The translations under genes were made by a program, and so were the position numbers. Source: Methylobrevis pamukkalensis (GTDB lineage Bacteria > Pseudomonadota > Alphaproteobacteria > Rhizobiales > Pleomorphomonadaceae). From it: a stretch of DNA of 33,143 nt. Below, piece by piece: positions 16,930-26,819 of the stretch (positions are counted from its first letter, which is position 1; the number at the start of each line of letters is the position of its first letter). The notes under the pieces are model-generated. The model did not search any database, was not told the origin of the DNA, and saw only the letters and a program-made list of their open reading frames with translations. The stretch spans positions 1 through 33,143 of the forward strand of contig NZ_MCRJ01000035.1 in the NCBI RefSeq assembly GCF_001720135.1, read 5' to 3'.

Positions 16930-17559
16930 CTATTTCGTGCCGTACATCCGGTCGCCGGCATCGCCGAGGCCGGGCACGATATAGCCCTTCTCGTTGAGCT
17001 GGCGGTCGATCGCCGCGGTGTAGATCGGGACGTCCGGATGCTCGCCGCGGAACCGCTCGACGCCCTCGGGGGCGGCGAGCAGGCAGACGAAGCGAAGCTC
17101 TTTCGCGCCGCGCTCCTTCAGCCGCTCCACGGCGGCGACGGCCGAGTTGGCGGTCGCCAGCATCGGGTCGACGACGATCGTCAGGCGGTCGGCGATGTCG
17201 TCCGGCGCCTTGAAATAGTATTCGACGGCCGTCAGCGTCTTCGGGTCGCGGTAGAGGCCGACATGGGCGACGCGGGCGGAGGGGACGAGGTCGAGCATGC
17301 CTTCGAGCAGGCCGTTGCCGGCGCGCAGCACCGAGGCGAACACCAGCTTCTTGCCGGTCAGCATCGGCGCCTGCATCGTTTCCAGCGGCGTCTCGATCTC
17401 GGTGAGCGAGAGCTCCAGATCGCGGGTCACCTCGTAGCAGAGCAGCGTCGCGATCTCGCGCAGCAGCTGGCGGAAACCTGCGGTCGAGGTTTCCTTGTCG
17501 CGCATGATGGTCAGCTTGTGCTGCACCAGCGGATGATCGATCACCGTCACGCCGTCCAT
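16930..17559 (-). CDS. upp: Uracil phosphoribosyltransferase
   Basis: This 209-residue enzyme converts uracil and PRPP to UMP. The PRPP-binding motif [12 protein letters not shown] is at about 129-140; the usual GG/TG pair reads AN here, a mild variation. The uracil-binding C-terminal loop [15 protein letters not shown] is at 193-207. The full length matches the family. ATG 17559 has GAGGGG five bases upstream. It lies 55 bases after URC4 in the same direction. In this context it supplies UMP, the expected substrate for URC1 in the URC uracil degradation route, where the yeast counterpart is URC6. It can also serve plain pyrimidine salvage. Confidence 0.95.
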   Translation of the reverse strand: MDGVTVIDHPLVQHKLTIMRDKETSTAGFRQLLREIATLLCYEVTRDLELSLTEIETPLETMQAPMLTGKKLVFASVLRAGNGLLEGMLDLVPSARVAHVGLYRDPKTLTAVEYYFKAPDDIADRLTIVVDPMLATANSAVAAVERLKERGAKELRFVCLLAAPEGVERFRGEHPDVPIYTAAIDRQLNEKGYIVPGLGDAGDRMYGTK

Positions 17560-17614
17560 GGAATCCCCTCGTGCCCCTCTCGTCCCCGACGAGACTAAAT
17601 CACTGTTCCGACGA

Positions 17615-18835
17615 TTAGAACACCGTTCCGTCGCTGATCACCGAAATCGGCGGGCCGCCGCCGGCGCGCTTTTCCTTCGCGATCTTCCGCCCGGCCGCCC
17701 AGGTGCCGCCTTCGAGCACCCTCGCGAGCGGCAGGGTCTCGGCCGTCTCGCCGAGCTTGACCCGGATCGCGTCGGCAATCCGGTCGAGGAGCGCGACGGT
17801 GAGTGCGCGCCATTCCACGACGAGCTTTGAGGACACCTCCTGCGGCGTGTCCGCCTCGGCAGGGTCCTTCAGCACCAGCACGCCGGCGTCCACCAGGAAG
17901 CCGCCGTTGCGGTATTCGGCAAGGCCGGTGAGGCCGTCGACGTCGGTGACGGTGATGCCGGCCCATTCCAGCGGCTCGATCAGCGAGTAGCTGAGCCACT
18001 GCGACAGCTTGTGGATCGGCACGAGGCCGGTGGTCGCGTCCTCGGTGACGAGCGCGGGATGGCGCCAGCAGTCGCCGAGATCGACGCCGTCCTCAATGAT
18101 GCGCCCCGGCCAGATCGGCCCGAGGGCGGCGAGCACCGCCTTGAGGATCTCCGGCGCCGGCAGCACGCCGTCCGTGGCCTTGTCCTTCAGATGGTCGAAC
18201 AGGCCGCCCGGTCGCGGATCGTCGGCAAGGGCGAACACCTCCGGATTGGCGGCCACCACCCGGCCGAGCCGGTTGACGAGGCCGGCGCGGCCCTCGAGGC
18301 CGACCATCGGGTTGCCGGGTCCGACCTGGAAGCCCTCGGCGATCTCGTCCGCGCCAAGGGCGGCGAGCGCGGCGGCATCGGCCCGGAACGGGTCGGCCGG
18401 CACGTTGGAGAACATCCCCGAGACGAACATCGCGAGGCTCGCCACCGCCAGCCCCTCGGAGCGGGCAAAGGTCTCGCCGGTCGCGGCCTCGACATAGGAC
18501 CAGTCGGCGCCGGCGCCGGCGTCGAGCAGCACCGACAGGATCGCCAGATCGAAGGCCGCGCGGGCCCCCTCCTCCATGGTCTCGAACTCGCGGGCCATGC
18601 AGATCAGGCCCCAGCGGTCGATGCCCCCCGCCTCGAAATGCCGCCAGCGGGCGTGGAAGGGCACGTCGAGGTCGGGGTAATTGTCGCGGATCACCGCGAT
18701 CACATAGTCGGCCGCCGCGTCGAGGCGGGCGAGATCGACGTCGAAATGATCGAGCCGGCCGTCGAGGGCAAGCGCCAGCATGGCATGGGCCCGGTCACGG
18801 ACGGCGGCGGCGGAGAGGAGATCGGCGGGGGTCAT
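17615..18835 (-). CDS. urc4: URC4 family (DUF1688) uracil catabolism protein
   Basis: This 406-residue protein belongs to the DUF1688/URC4 (urg3) family, required for uracil breakdown by the URC pathway in the yeast Lachancea kluyveri and found next to URC1 and upp in many bacteria. Its biochemical reaction is not firmly known. Recognisable stretches include [55 protein letters not shown] and the C-terminal [19 protein letters not shown]. No transmembrane segment or signal peptide is seen, so it is cytoplasmic. ATG 18835 is chosen; a longer in-frame start at 18973 would add residues translated from a palindromic intergenic repeat. Upstream lies a 241-base gap to URC1 filled by that repeat; downstream upp follows after 55 bases. 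Confidence 0.92.
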   Translation of the reverse strand: MTPADLLSAAAVRDRAHAMLALALDGRLDHFDVDLARLDAAADYVIAVIRDNYPDLDVPFHARWRHFEAGGIDRWGLICMAREFETMEEGARAAFDLAILSVLLDAGAGADWSYVEAATGETFARSEGLAVASLAMFVSGMFSNVPADPFRADAAALAALGADEIAEGFQVGPGNPMVGLEGRAGLVNRLGRVVAANPEVFALADDPRPGGLFDHLKDKATDGVLPAPEILKAVLAALGPIWPGRIIEDGVDLGDCWRHPALVTEDATTGLVPIHKLSQWLSYSLIEPLEWAGITVTDVDGLTGLAEYRNGGFLVDAGVLVLKDPAEADTPQEVSSKLVVEWRALTVALLDRIADAIRVKLGETAETLPLARVLEGGTWAAGRKIAKEKRAGGGPPISVISDGTVF

Positions 18836-18882
18836 GCGAAGTTCCGGTGGGTTCGGAGGCGGCGGAGTAAGAGGAGAGGCCG

Positions 18883-19053
18883 CAGACCCCTCTCCCTGTC
18901 CCTCCCCCACAAGGGGGGGAGGGGACGCCGGATTGAAGCGGCTTTCATGAAAGGAGCTCCCGTTACGGCGCAAGGCCGGCTGCCTCGGGAGATCTCACAT
19001 TCATCGTCTCCTCCCCCCTTGTGGGGGAGGAACAAGGAGGGGGGTGAGCCCGG
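18883..19053. repeat. Inverted pair of GC-rich palindromic units (REP-like)
   Basis: Two imperfect palindromes face each other. Unit A at 18900-18924 is built as GTCCCTCCCCC-ACAA-G7AGGGG. Unit B at 19007-19031 is built as TCCTCCCCC-CTTGT-GGGGGAGGA. B is the reverse complement of A apart from one G/C in the long run. Flanking C/T-rich sequence (CCCCTCTCCCTGTCC on one side, AACAAGGAGGGG on the other) extends the symmetry. Between them lie about 80 bases with no gene. Such units are common in Hyphomicrobiales intergenic regions. Here the pair could fold into one long hairpin between URC1 and URC4 in the message and alter its stability. Confidence 0.65.
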
Positions 19054-19076
19054 AAACGGGCGCGCCCGGATAAACT

Positions 19077-20338
<1,262 letters not shown>

Positions 20339-20438
20339 GTCACCTCGCGCCGATGCGGCGCGCCTCGAGGTTCAAAGAAAAGATATGGCGTCTTTTCCGG
20401 GCATTGGAAAGGGTGAGCCGTGGAAGACGCGGCCGGCC

Positions 20439-21473
20439 TCAGCCGGCCGCCGGCGGTCGCCATCCCTCCAGTCGCGTCTGGAGCCGCGCCCTGGTCGCGG
20501 TGTCGCAGAAGGCCGCGTCGAGCGCGGTCTGCGTGAAGGCCAGCATCTCGCCCGGCGGGAGCGCGAAGGTTTCGGCGATCGCCGCATATTCGCGGCCGAT
20601 GGAGGTGCCGAAGAAGGGCGGATCGTCCGACGACAGCGTCACCTTCACCCCGGCATCACGCAAGCGGATGAGAGGATGGTCGGCCAGGCGGGGATAGACG
20701 CCGAGCGCGACATTCGAGCCCGGGCAGACCTCCAGCACGATCCCCTCCTCCGCAAGGCGGCGGACGAGCGCCGCGTCCTCGATCGCGCGCACGCCGTGGC
20801 CGATGCGGCGAACGGGAAGCGCGTCGATCACCTCGGCGACGCTGGCCGCGCCGCAGACCTCGCCGGCGTGGCAGGTGAGCGGCAGGCCGGCCTCGTGCGC
20901 CAGCGCGAAGGCGCGCGCGAAGTCGGCGACGGCGAACATCCGCTCGTCACCGGCCATGCCGAAGCCGACGACACGCGGATGAAGATGGGCGAGCGCGGTG
21001 CGCACTGCCTCGTGCGCCGCCTCGGGCCCGAAATGCCGCTCGATCAGCGGGATGATCCGGCCGATGATGCCATGGCCGGCCTCGGCCCGGGCCATGCCCT
21101 CGGCGAGGCCGCCGAGATAGTCGGCATAGGGGATACCGCTGCGCCTTGCGTGGTCCGGGGAGATGAACACCTCGGTGTAGATCACGCCCTCGGCCGCGGA
21201 GGCGAAAAGATAGGTCTCGGCGAGGTCGGCAAAATCCTCGGCGCTGCGGAAGACCTGCGCCGCGCGGTCGTAGGCGGCGAGAAACGAGGAAAAATCCGTC
21301 CAGGCATAGCCGCCGTCTTTCGTGAACAGGCCGGAAACGTCGATGCCATGGCGGCCCGCCAGCCGGCGGACGAGGGCCGGCGGTGCGGCGCCCTCGATGT
21401 GGCAGTGGAGTTCGATCTTCGGCAGGTCGGACGGAAGCGGCAAGGTCGGCGATCCGCTGGATTCAGGTGTCAC
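20439..21473 (-). CDS. add: Adenosine deaminase
   Basis: This 344-residue zinc hydrolase deaminates adenosine and deoxyadenosine to (deoxy)inosine. Motifs appear in order: the metal-binding HxH in KIELHCHIEGAA (His23, His25), then CHAGEVCGAASV, RIGHGVRAIED and SSDDPPFFGT with the catalytic aspartates. Its product feeds the purine nucleoside phosphorylase encoded upstream. The start is uncertain: no ATG gives a sensible N-terminus, and GTG 21473 (MTPESSGSPTLPLPSDLPKIEL) is the best choice although no clear ribosome binding site precedes it. It lies 67 bases after deoB and 100 bases before URC1 on the same strand. Adenine deaminase is a related alternative, but the nucleoside context favours adenosine. 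Confidence 0.9.
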   Translation of the reverse strand: MTPESSGSPTLPLPSDLPKIELHCHIEGAAPPALVRRLAGRHGIDVSGLFTKDGGYAWTDFSSFLAAYDRAAQVFRSAEDFADLAETYLFASAAEGVIYTEVFISPDHARRSGIPYADYLGGLAEGMARAEAGHGIIGRIIPLIERHFGPEAAHEAVRTALAHLHPRVVGFGMAGDERMFAVADFARAFALAHEAGLPLTCHAGEVCGAASVAEVIDALPVRRIGHGVRAIEDAALVRRLAEEGIVLEVCPGSNVALGVYPRLADHPLIRLRDAGVKVTLSSDDPPFFGTSIGREYAAIAETFALPPGEMLAFTQTALDAAFCDTATRARLQTRLEGWRPPAAG

Positions 21474-21540
21474 GAAGGTGGCATGAGCGGGGATGCGCCG
21501 GCAACCTCGGAGGACGCGGCCGGGCGCTGACGGATTCCGA

Positions 21541-22758
21541 TCACAGCATGGACGTGCCGTGCGGCCCCGGTGGCAGGCCGAGCCAGGCGGCAACCGTTTC
21601 GCCGATGTCGGCGAAGGTCGCCCGGCGGCCGGCGTAGCCCGCCGTGAGCCCCGGTCCCGTCATCAGCACGGGCACCGCCTCGCGGGTGTGGTCCGTGCCG
21701 GGCCACGTCGGGTCGCAGCCGTGGTCGGCGGTGAGGACGAGGAGATCGCCCGATCCGAGCCTTCCGGTGAGCTCCGGCAGGCGCCGGTCGAAGGCTTCCA
21801 GCGCCGCGGCATAGCCGGCGACGTCGCGGCGGTGGCCGAACAGCATGTCGAAGTCGACGAGGTTGGTGAACACCAGGTCGCCCGGCCCAGCCTCGTCCAT
21901 CGCCGCCAGCGTGGCATCGACCAGCGCGGCGTTGCCGTCGGCCTTGCGGACCTCGGTGACCCCGACATGGGCGAAGATGTCGCCGATCTTGCCGACGCCG
22001 ATCACCCTGTGGCCGGAGGCGACCACCCGGTCGAGCAGGGTCGGCTCCGGTGGCGGCACGGCATAGTCGCGCCGGTTGGCGGTCCGGGTGAACGTTTGCG
22101 CACTCTCGCCGGTGAAGGGGCGCGCGATCACCCGGCCGACGCCGAGGGGATCGACGATGCGCCGGGCGATCCGGCAGAGATCGAGCAGACGGTCGAGACC
22201 GAAATGGGTCTCGTGGGCGGCGATCTGCAGCACCGAGTCGGCGGAGGTGTAGACGATCGGCTTGCCGCTGCGCAGATGTTCCTCGCCAAGTTCGGCGATG
22301 ATCTCGGTTCCCGAGGCATGGCGATCGCCGAGGACGCCCGGCAGGCCGCCTTCGCGGATCAGCGCGGCGGTGACGTCGTCCGGAAAGGTCGGCTGGGTCT
22401 TCGGAAACACCGTCCAGGCGAAGGGCACGGGCACGCCGGCGATTTCCCAGTGGCCGGACGGCGTGTCCTTGCCGCGCGACACCTCGTCGGCAACCGCGTA
22501 GCGGCCACGCAGCGGCGCGGTGCTGATGCCGGGTGGGCGCCGGCCGGTGGCGGCTTCCGCGGCGGCGCCAAGGCCGAGGGCCGCGAGATTGGGCAGGGTC
22601 AGCGGGCCGCTGCGCACGCCCGGCAGGTCGGCCAGACCGGCCGCGCAGCGGTCGGCGATGTGGCCAAGCGTGTTGGCACCGGCATCGCCGAACTCCGCCG
22701 CGTCCGGGGCGCCGCCGATGCCCAGGCTGTCGAGAACGATCAGGACGGCGCGTGTCAT
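21541..22758 (-). CDS. deoB: Phosphopentomutase
   Basis: This 405-residue alkaline-phosphatase-superfamily metalloenzyme interconverts (deoxy)ribose-1-phosphate and (deoxy)ribose-5-phosphate. The N-terminal metal site [21 protein letters not shown] and the C-terminal [19 protein letters not shown] are complete, and the cap region ([10 protein letters not shown]) is present. It acts directly after the phosphorylases DeoA and PunA, passing pentose to the pentose phosphate pathway or to deoxyribose-phosphate aldolase, which is not encoded in this window. ATG 22758 is the family-like start; an in-frame ATG at 22803 would add a 15-residue tail. The 157-base AT-rich gap upstream probably holds a promoter, so deoB-add-URC1-URC4-upp may be a separate transcript. 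Confidence 0.95.
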   Translation of the reverse strand: MTRAVLIVLDSLGIGGAPDAAEFGDAGANTLGHIADRCAAGLADLPGVRSGPLTLPNLAALGLGAAAEAATGRRPPGISTAPLRGRYAVADEVSRGKDTPSGHWEIAGVPVPFAWTVFPKTQPTFPDDVTAALIREGGLPGVLGDRHASGTEIIAELGEEHLRSGKPIVYTSADSVLQIAAHETHFGLDRLLDLCRIARRIVDPLGVGRVIARPFTGESAQTFTRTANRRDYAVPPPEPTLLDRVVASGHRVIGVGKIGDIFAHVGVTEVRKADGNAALVDATLAAMDEAGPGDLVFTNLVDFDMLFGHRRDVAGYAAALEAFDRRLPELTGRLGSGDLLVLTADHGCDPTWPGTDHTREAVPVLMTGPGLTAGYAGRRATFADIGETVAAWLGLPPGPHGTSML

Positions 22759-22915
22759 TCTTGTTATGTGCCCTGAGGATCGGAATAAAATGTTTCTGAC
22801 CATTAACTAATGCACGTTTGGCTGGAAACGAGACCCGATTCTGCGCAATCCCCGGAATTGCGTTCGAAAAACGGCATCGCCAGCACAAGATCGACTTTTT
22901 TCCATCAAAGGTTAA
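22759..22915 (-). promoter_or_regulatory. AT-rich intergenic region before deoB with an inverted repeat
   Basis: These 157 bases between deoA and deoB are much richer in A and T than the surrounding genes. They contain an inverted repeat CGCAAT-N7-ATTGCG at 22844-22862 and a near-palindrome ATTAACTAAT at 22802-22811. The position and composition suggest a promoter with an operator for the deoB-to-upp genes. No -35/-10 pair is good enough to call. A related AGCAATTGCT lies upstream of the transporter operon. Confidence 0.4.
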
Positions 22916-24259
22916 TCAGACGGCAATCCGCTCAAGCAGAAGCGGCAAGGCCGCGCCGGGTCCGCCGGCTGGCCTCAGGTCGGTCGCCGGCCCGTCGGAG
23001 ATCAGGACGGCGGCGCGGAGCCGCCGGGCGGCGGCCTCCGCCTGCGCGTCGTCGCGGGCGTGGACAATGCCGAGCGGTCGATCGGAACCGACGCTAGCGC
23101 CGATGCCGGCCAGCGCCGAGAAGCCGACGGCCGGATCGATCACCGCGTCGGGCGCGGTCCGCCCGCCCCTCATGGCGATGATGGCGACGCCGATCTCGCG
23201 GGTGGCGATCGCGGTGATGGTTCCGGGCTGCACGGGCCAGACCGGCCGGACCACCGGCGCGGCGGCAAGATGCGCCTCCGGCCGCTCCAGCAGATCGCCC
23301 GGTCCGCCGAGGGCGGCCACCATCCGCGCGAACACCTCGGCGGCGCGGCCCGAGGCAAACGCAGCCTCCAGACTGCGCCGGCCGGCCTCGATGTCCGGCG
23401 CAAGCCCGCCGAGCCGCAGCAGTTCGGCGCCGAGCGCAAGCGTCACCGCCATCAGGCGCGGCTCGGCCGCCACCCCCGTCAGCACGTCGACCGCAAGGCG
23501 CGCTTCCAGCGCGTTGCCGGCAGCCGTCGCCAGCGGCTGGTTCATGTCGGTGACGAGCGCCGTGGTCGGCAAGCCCGCGCCGTTGGCGACCGAGACGAGG
23601 CTTGAGGCCAGATCGCGGGCGGCGGGCAGATCGGCCATGAAGGCGCCCGACCCGCACTTGACGTCGAGCACCAGCGCATCGAGGCCGGCGGCAAGCTTCT
23701 TCGACAGGATCGAGGCGGTGATGAGGTCGAGCGATTCCACCGTGCCGGTGACGTCGCGGATCGCGTAGATCCGCCGGTCGGCCGGGGCGAGGTCGTCGGT
23801 CTGGCCGATGATCGCGCAGCCGGTCTCCCGCACCACCTGGCGGAAGCGGTCCGTGCCGGGCTGGCTGACATAGCCGGGAATGGCGTCGAGCTTGTCGAGC
23901 GTGCCGCCGGTGTGGCCAAGGCCGCGTCCGGAGATCATCGGCACGAAGCCGCCGCAGGCGGCGATCGCCGGGGCGAGCAGCAGCGAGATCGTGTCGCCGA
24001 TGCCGCCGCTGGAATGCTTGTCGAGCGCCGGACCCGGCAGGTGCGACCAGTCGAGCCGCGTGCCGCTGTCGCGCATCGACAGGGTGAGCGCCACGCGTTC
24101 GTCCTGGTCCATGCCGCGCAGGCACACGGCCATGGCGAAGGCGGACATCTGCTCGGGCAGCACCTCGCCGCGCATCAGGCCTTCGACGAGAAAGCCGATC
24201 TCGGCGGCCAAAAGCCGGCCGCCGTCGCGTTTGCGGCGGATGATCTCCTGCGGCAGCAT
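22916..24259 (-). CDS. deoA: Thymidine phosphorylase
   Basis: This 447-residue enzyme splits thymidine or deoxyuridine (and often uridine) with phosphate into base and pentose-1-phosphate. The phosphate and pentose site KHSSGGIGDT is at 81-90. GRGLGHTGGTLDKLDAIPGY follows near 121-140, and the conserved region VLDVKCGSGAFM comes further on. Length and domain order (small alpha domain, large alpha/beta domain, C-terminal domain) are those of the family. ATG 24259 has GGAGG ten bases upstream. It lies 85 bases after the purine phosphorylase gene and 157 bases before deoB. It produces the uracil that Upp and the URC proteins downstream can consume. Confidence 0.95.
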   Translation of the reverse strand: MLPQEIIRRKRDGGRLLAAEIGFLVEGLMRGEVLPEQMSAFAMAVCLRGMDQDERVALTLSMRDSGTRLDWSHLPGPALDKHSSGGIGDTISLLLAPAIAACGGFVPMISGRGLGHTGGTLDKLDAIPGYVSQPGTDRFRQVVRETGCAIIGQTDDLAPADRRIYAIRDVTGTVESLDLITASILSKKLAAGLDALVLDVKCGSGAFMADLPAARDLASSLVSVANGAGLPTTALVTDMNQPLATAAGNALEARLAVDVLTGVAAEPRLMAVTLALGAELLRLGGLAPDIEAGRRSLEAAFASGRAAEVFARMVAALGGPGDLLERPEAHLAAAPVVRPVWPVQPGTITAIATREIGVAIIAMRGGRTAPDAVIDPAVGFSALAGIGASVGSDRPLGIVHARDDAQAEAAARRLRAAVLISDGPATDLRPAGGPGAALPLLLERIAV

Positions 24260-24344
24260 CGATGCCCGTCCTCCCGGTGGTCCGCCGCCACTTTGGGCGG
24301 CGGCACGGCAAGGTCAAGTCCGCAGGGTCATCCGCGCCGCCGGG

Positions 24345-25178
24345 TCAGGCCGCCGCCTGGCTGCGCTCGCCGGCATAGGCCGCGATCACGCGCGGCAGGA
24401 TGCGGGCAAGCTTCTCGGCGCCCTGCGGCGCCACGGCCTTGGTCTCGGCATGGGAGAGTTCGTCTCCGGTCATGCCGGCCGCAAGGTTGGTGATGGTCGA
24501 GATCGCCGCGACCCGCATGTCGAAGAAGCGGCCGAGGATCACCTCGGGCACCGTCGACATGCCGACCGCATCGGCGCCGAGGATGCGCGCGGCGCGGATT
24601 TCGGCCTTGGTCTCGAAGGAGGGGCCGGAGAACCACATGTAGACGCCCTCATGCAGCCGCACCTGCTCGGCCACAGCCGCCTGCCGGAACAGGCCGGCAA
24701 GCTCCTCGTCATAGGCGTTGACCATGCCCACGAAGCGCCGGTCCGAGGTCTCGCGGAACAGCGGATTGATGCCGGCGAAGTTGATGTGGTCGTTGACCAG
24801 CATCAGTTCGCCCGGCCCCATGTCCGGATCGAGGCTTCCGGCCGAGTTGGTCAGCACCAGCGCCGAGCAGCCGAGCGCCGCGAAGGTCTCGATCGGGGCG
24901 CGCATGGTCGCGGCGTCGCCCTGTTCGTAATAGTGCAGCCGCCCGGACATCACGACGACGTCGACACCGGCAATCCGGCCGACGATCATCTCGCCGGCAT
25001 GGCCGGACACCGTCGACATCGGAAAGCCCTGCAGGCGGGCGAAGGGCACATGCACCGCATCCTCCACGGAGGCGGCAAAATCGCCGAGGCCGGATCCGAG
25101 CACCAGCCCGACCTTGTAGGCGGCCGGGCGCAGTTCCATGATCTGGTTGGCGGCAACGGTGCCGAGGTGAGTGGTCAT
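24345..25178 (-). CDS. punA: Purine nucleoside phosphorylase (trimeric PunA type)
   Basis: This 277-residue enzyme cleaves inosine, guanosine and their deoxy forms with phosphate. It is of the trimeric, mammalian-like type rather than hexameric DeoD. The evidence is LVLGSGLGDFA near the N-terminus, the phosphate-binding SGRLHYYEQGD, LTNSAGSLDPDMGPGELM, the purine-site Glu in GPSFETKAEIRAA and the MSTVPEVILGR...ITNLAAG segment. ATG 25178 has GGAGGG six bases upstream and overlaps the cdd stop as ATGA, so the two genes are translationally coupled. It receives inosine from adenosine deaminase and passes ribose-1-phosphate to DeoB. A longer open frame reaching 26126 is not the real gene. Confidence 0.93.
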   Translation of the reverse strand: MTTHLGTVAANQIMELRPAAYKVGLVLGSGLGDFAASVEDAVHVPFARLQGFPMSTVSGHAGEMIVGRIAGVDVVVMSGRLHYYEQGDAATMRAPIETFAALGCSALVLTNSAGSLDPDMGPGELMLVNDHINFAGINPLFRETSDRRFVGMVNAYDEELAGLFRQAAVAEQVRLHEGVYMWFSGPSFETKAEIRAARILGADAVGMSTVPEVILGRFFDMRVAAISTITNLAAGMTGDELSHAETKAVAPQGAEKLARILPRVIAAYAGERSQAAA

Positions 25179-25582
25179 TCTGATCCCTCCAGAGAAAAAC
25201 CCTCGGGCAGCAGCGCGGCCATCGCGAAGACGGCATGCGCTCCCTCGGGGTCGGATACGTAGACCGGCGTGTCGGGGCCGGAGAACTCCGCGAGCCGCTG
25301 GCGGCATCCGCCGCAGGGCGTGCAGAAGCGCCCGCCGGTGATGCGCGGGGCGACGACCAGAGCGGCGACGATCCGCCGTCCTCCGGCCATGATCATGTGT
25401 GATATGGCGGATGTCTCCGCGCACCAGCCTTCCGGGTAGGAGGCGTTCTCGATGTTGCAGCCGGCATGAATCCGGCCAGCCTCGTCGATCACCGCAGCGC
25501 CGACATGAAACCGCGAATAGGGCGCATGGGCCTTTTCGCGGGCGGCACGGGCTGCGGCAAACAGCGGGTCGAATGGCTCCAA
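25175..25582 (-). CDS. cdd: Cytidine deaminase (TTG start)
   Basis: This 135-residue zinc enzyme converts cytidine and deoxycytidine to uridine and deoxyuridine. Zinc ligands Cys54, Cys90 and Cys93 and the proton shuttle Glu56 lie in NIENASYPEGWCAETSA and CTPCGGCRQRL. PYSRFHVGAA is the usual substrate strand. No ATG fits. TTG 25582 with GAGGAGA about six bases upstream gives a protein of normal length starting MEPFDPLFAAARAA. A farther in-frame ATG at 25654 would add 24 residues unlike the family. The stop overlaps the punA start by four bases. The use of TTG may limit translation. Confidence 0.93.
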   Translation of the reverse strand: MEPFDPLFAAARAAREKAHAPYSRFHVGAAVIDEAGRIHAGCNIENASYPEGWCAETSAISHMIMAGGRRIVAALVVAPRITGGRFCTPCGGCRQRLAEFSGPDTPVYVSDPEGAHAVFAMAALLPEGFSLEGSE

Positions 25583-26073
25583 GAACGGTCTCCTCGCGCT
25601 GCTCGGGATGGCCGCCGTCGGATGTGGACGGGCGGACGCCGTGCACCGGAACATGGTGGTGAGCGATAACGCCGGAACTCCTGTTCCGGTTCGGTCGTGC
25701 GACGTGACGAACGTTGTCGACCGTGCGCGGCGCCCGTCTCCGGTTCCGGCGGGAACATGAAGGACCGGGCGGCCAGAGCGAGGCCGGGCGGATCGTCCGG
25801 CATCGCGCCCCGAAATCCGGCCTCACGCACGCGATCTCAAGGCAGGCGAAACGTGACGCGGCGGCCCGTTGCCCCGGCGCAGCGCACGTCGATGCTGCGG
25901 GCCCCTTACGGCCCGCCAACCGCGCCATTATCTGGAAAATCATTCCAAAGGCAAGCGCCCGGCTGCGGATCACTTTCGCCGTGCCGTCGCAAGCCGGATC
26001 GCCGGAGCAGGATTTTCCACCGGCCGGCCCGCGACCCGGAGCAGGGACCCAGGGCCGGGACGCGGGCTGCCCC
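25583..26073. other. Gene-free stretch: long leader of cdd with promoter and hairpin
   Basis: These 491 bases separate the HAD gene from cdd. Frames here have no family resemblance and I see no small gene. Visible elements are a promoter-like pair pointing to cdd (25927-25954) and a hairpin CCGGAAC-TCCT-GTTCCGG at 25672-25689, about 90 bases before the cdd start. Other GGAAC/GTTCC pieces lie nearby. If the promoter is right, cdd has a 5' leader of about 340 bases, long enough for an RNA-based control element, but I cannot match it to a known riboswitch class. Confidence 0.5.
25927..25954 (-). promoter_or_regulatory. Putative sigma-70 promoter for cdd-punA-deoA
   Basis: On the minus strand TTGCCT (25954-25949), a 16-base spacer and GATAAT (25932-25927) form a plausible housekeeping promoter in otherwise GC-rich sequence. 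The spacer contains the inverted repeat TGGAA-N5-TTCCA, placed where a repressor would block polymerase. Transcription would begin about 340 bases before the TTG start of cdd. Confidence 0.4.
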
Positions 26074-26817
26074 TCAGACTCCGGCCCGCGCCAGCAGCAA
26101 TGCCTCGACCTCAAGGATGCTCGCAAGGCAGCCGTCCGCTTCCGGCGTCAGGCTCGCGTGCGTTCCGGCACCGGTGAGGACGCCGTAGCAGGCGCCGGCG
26201 CCGGCGGCGCGCGCCATCTTCATGTCGTGGACGCTGTCGCCGACCATCGCCACCTCCTGCGGGGCGACGCCGACCGCGGCGGCAAAGGCGAGCAGCATGC
26301 CCGCTTCCGGCTTCGACCCGTGGCCGGTGTCGTAGCCGGTGACGAAATCGACGAGGTCCTCCATGCCGAAGCGCGCGATCAGGCCGCGGATCGCCGCCTC
26401 GCTGTCGGAACTGGCGATGCCGGTGGCAAGACCTCGCGCCTTCAGCCGGGCGAAGAAGGCGGCGAGATCCGTGACGACGACCGCGTCGGCGACGGCCGCC
26501 GTGAAGATCCGGTCGAGCGCGGCGGTGAGGACGTCCACGGAAAACGGGCTGCCGGTCGCCACGAAGGCCTCGGCGATCTCGGCGGTGCTGGCGGCGGCAA
26601 ACAGGCTGTCGGCGGCAACGAGACCGCTTTCGGGATCCATGCCGCCGACCGCGAGCAGCCGGCGGGCCAGCGCCGGATTGCCGGTGGCGGCATGTTCGGC
26701 GGCCACCCGCAGCGCGGGCTCCCAGGTCTTCTGGAAGTCGAGCAGCGTGCCGTCCTTGTCGAACAGCACGGCCTTGATCGGGCTGCCGGTCACTGCGGCG
26801 AGGTCGTGGGGCGTCAA
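26074..26817 (-). CDS. HAD-family hydrolase, phosphoglycolate-phosphatase-like (TTG start)
   Basis: This is a 247-residue haloacid dehalogenase superfamily phosphatase with motif I FDKDGTLLDF (nucleophile Asp and acid/base Asp), motif II IASSDSE, the motif III lysine in HGSKPEAGM and motif IV GDSVHDMKMA. The alpha-helical cap lies between motifs I and II, as in the Gph/phosphatase-like group. The substrate is not determined. In this operon a nucleotide or sugar phosphate is likely, for example a nucleoside monophosphate or pentose phosphate, but that is inference. TTG 26817 is chosen because AAGGAG lies eight bases upstream and the gene then begins two bases after the permease stop. It is the last gene of the transporter operon before a 491-base gap. 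Confidence 0.85.
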   Translation of the reverse strand: MTPHDLAAVTGSPIKAVLFDKDGTLLDFQKTWEPALRVAAEHAATGNPALARRLLAVGGMDPESGLVAADSLFAAASTAEIAEAFVATGSPFSVDVLTAALDRIFTAAVADAVVVTDLAAFFARLKARGLATGIASSDSEAAIRGLIARFGMEDLVDFVTGYDTGHGSKPEAGMLLAFAAAVGVAPQEVAMVGDSVHDMKMARAAGAGACYGVLTGAGTHASLTPEADGCLASILEVEALLLARAGV

Positions 26818-26819
26818 GG

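Noticed and set aside
24345-25178. DeoD-type hexameric purine nucleoside phosphorylase
   Set aside because: The motifs GPSFETKAE and MSTVPEV are those of the trimeric PunA/mammalian-like family.
24345-26126. 593-codon frame that would fuse a long N-terminal part to the purine nucleoside phosphorylase
   Set aside because: The extra part overlaps cdd in another frame and has no resemblance to any domain; ATG 25178 with GGAGGG is the proper start.
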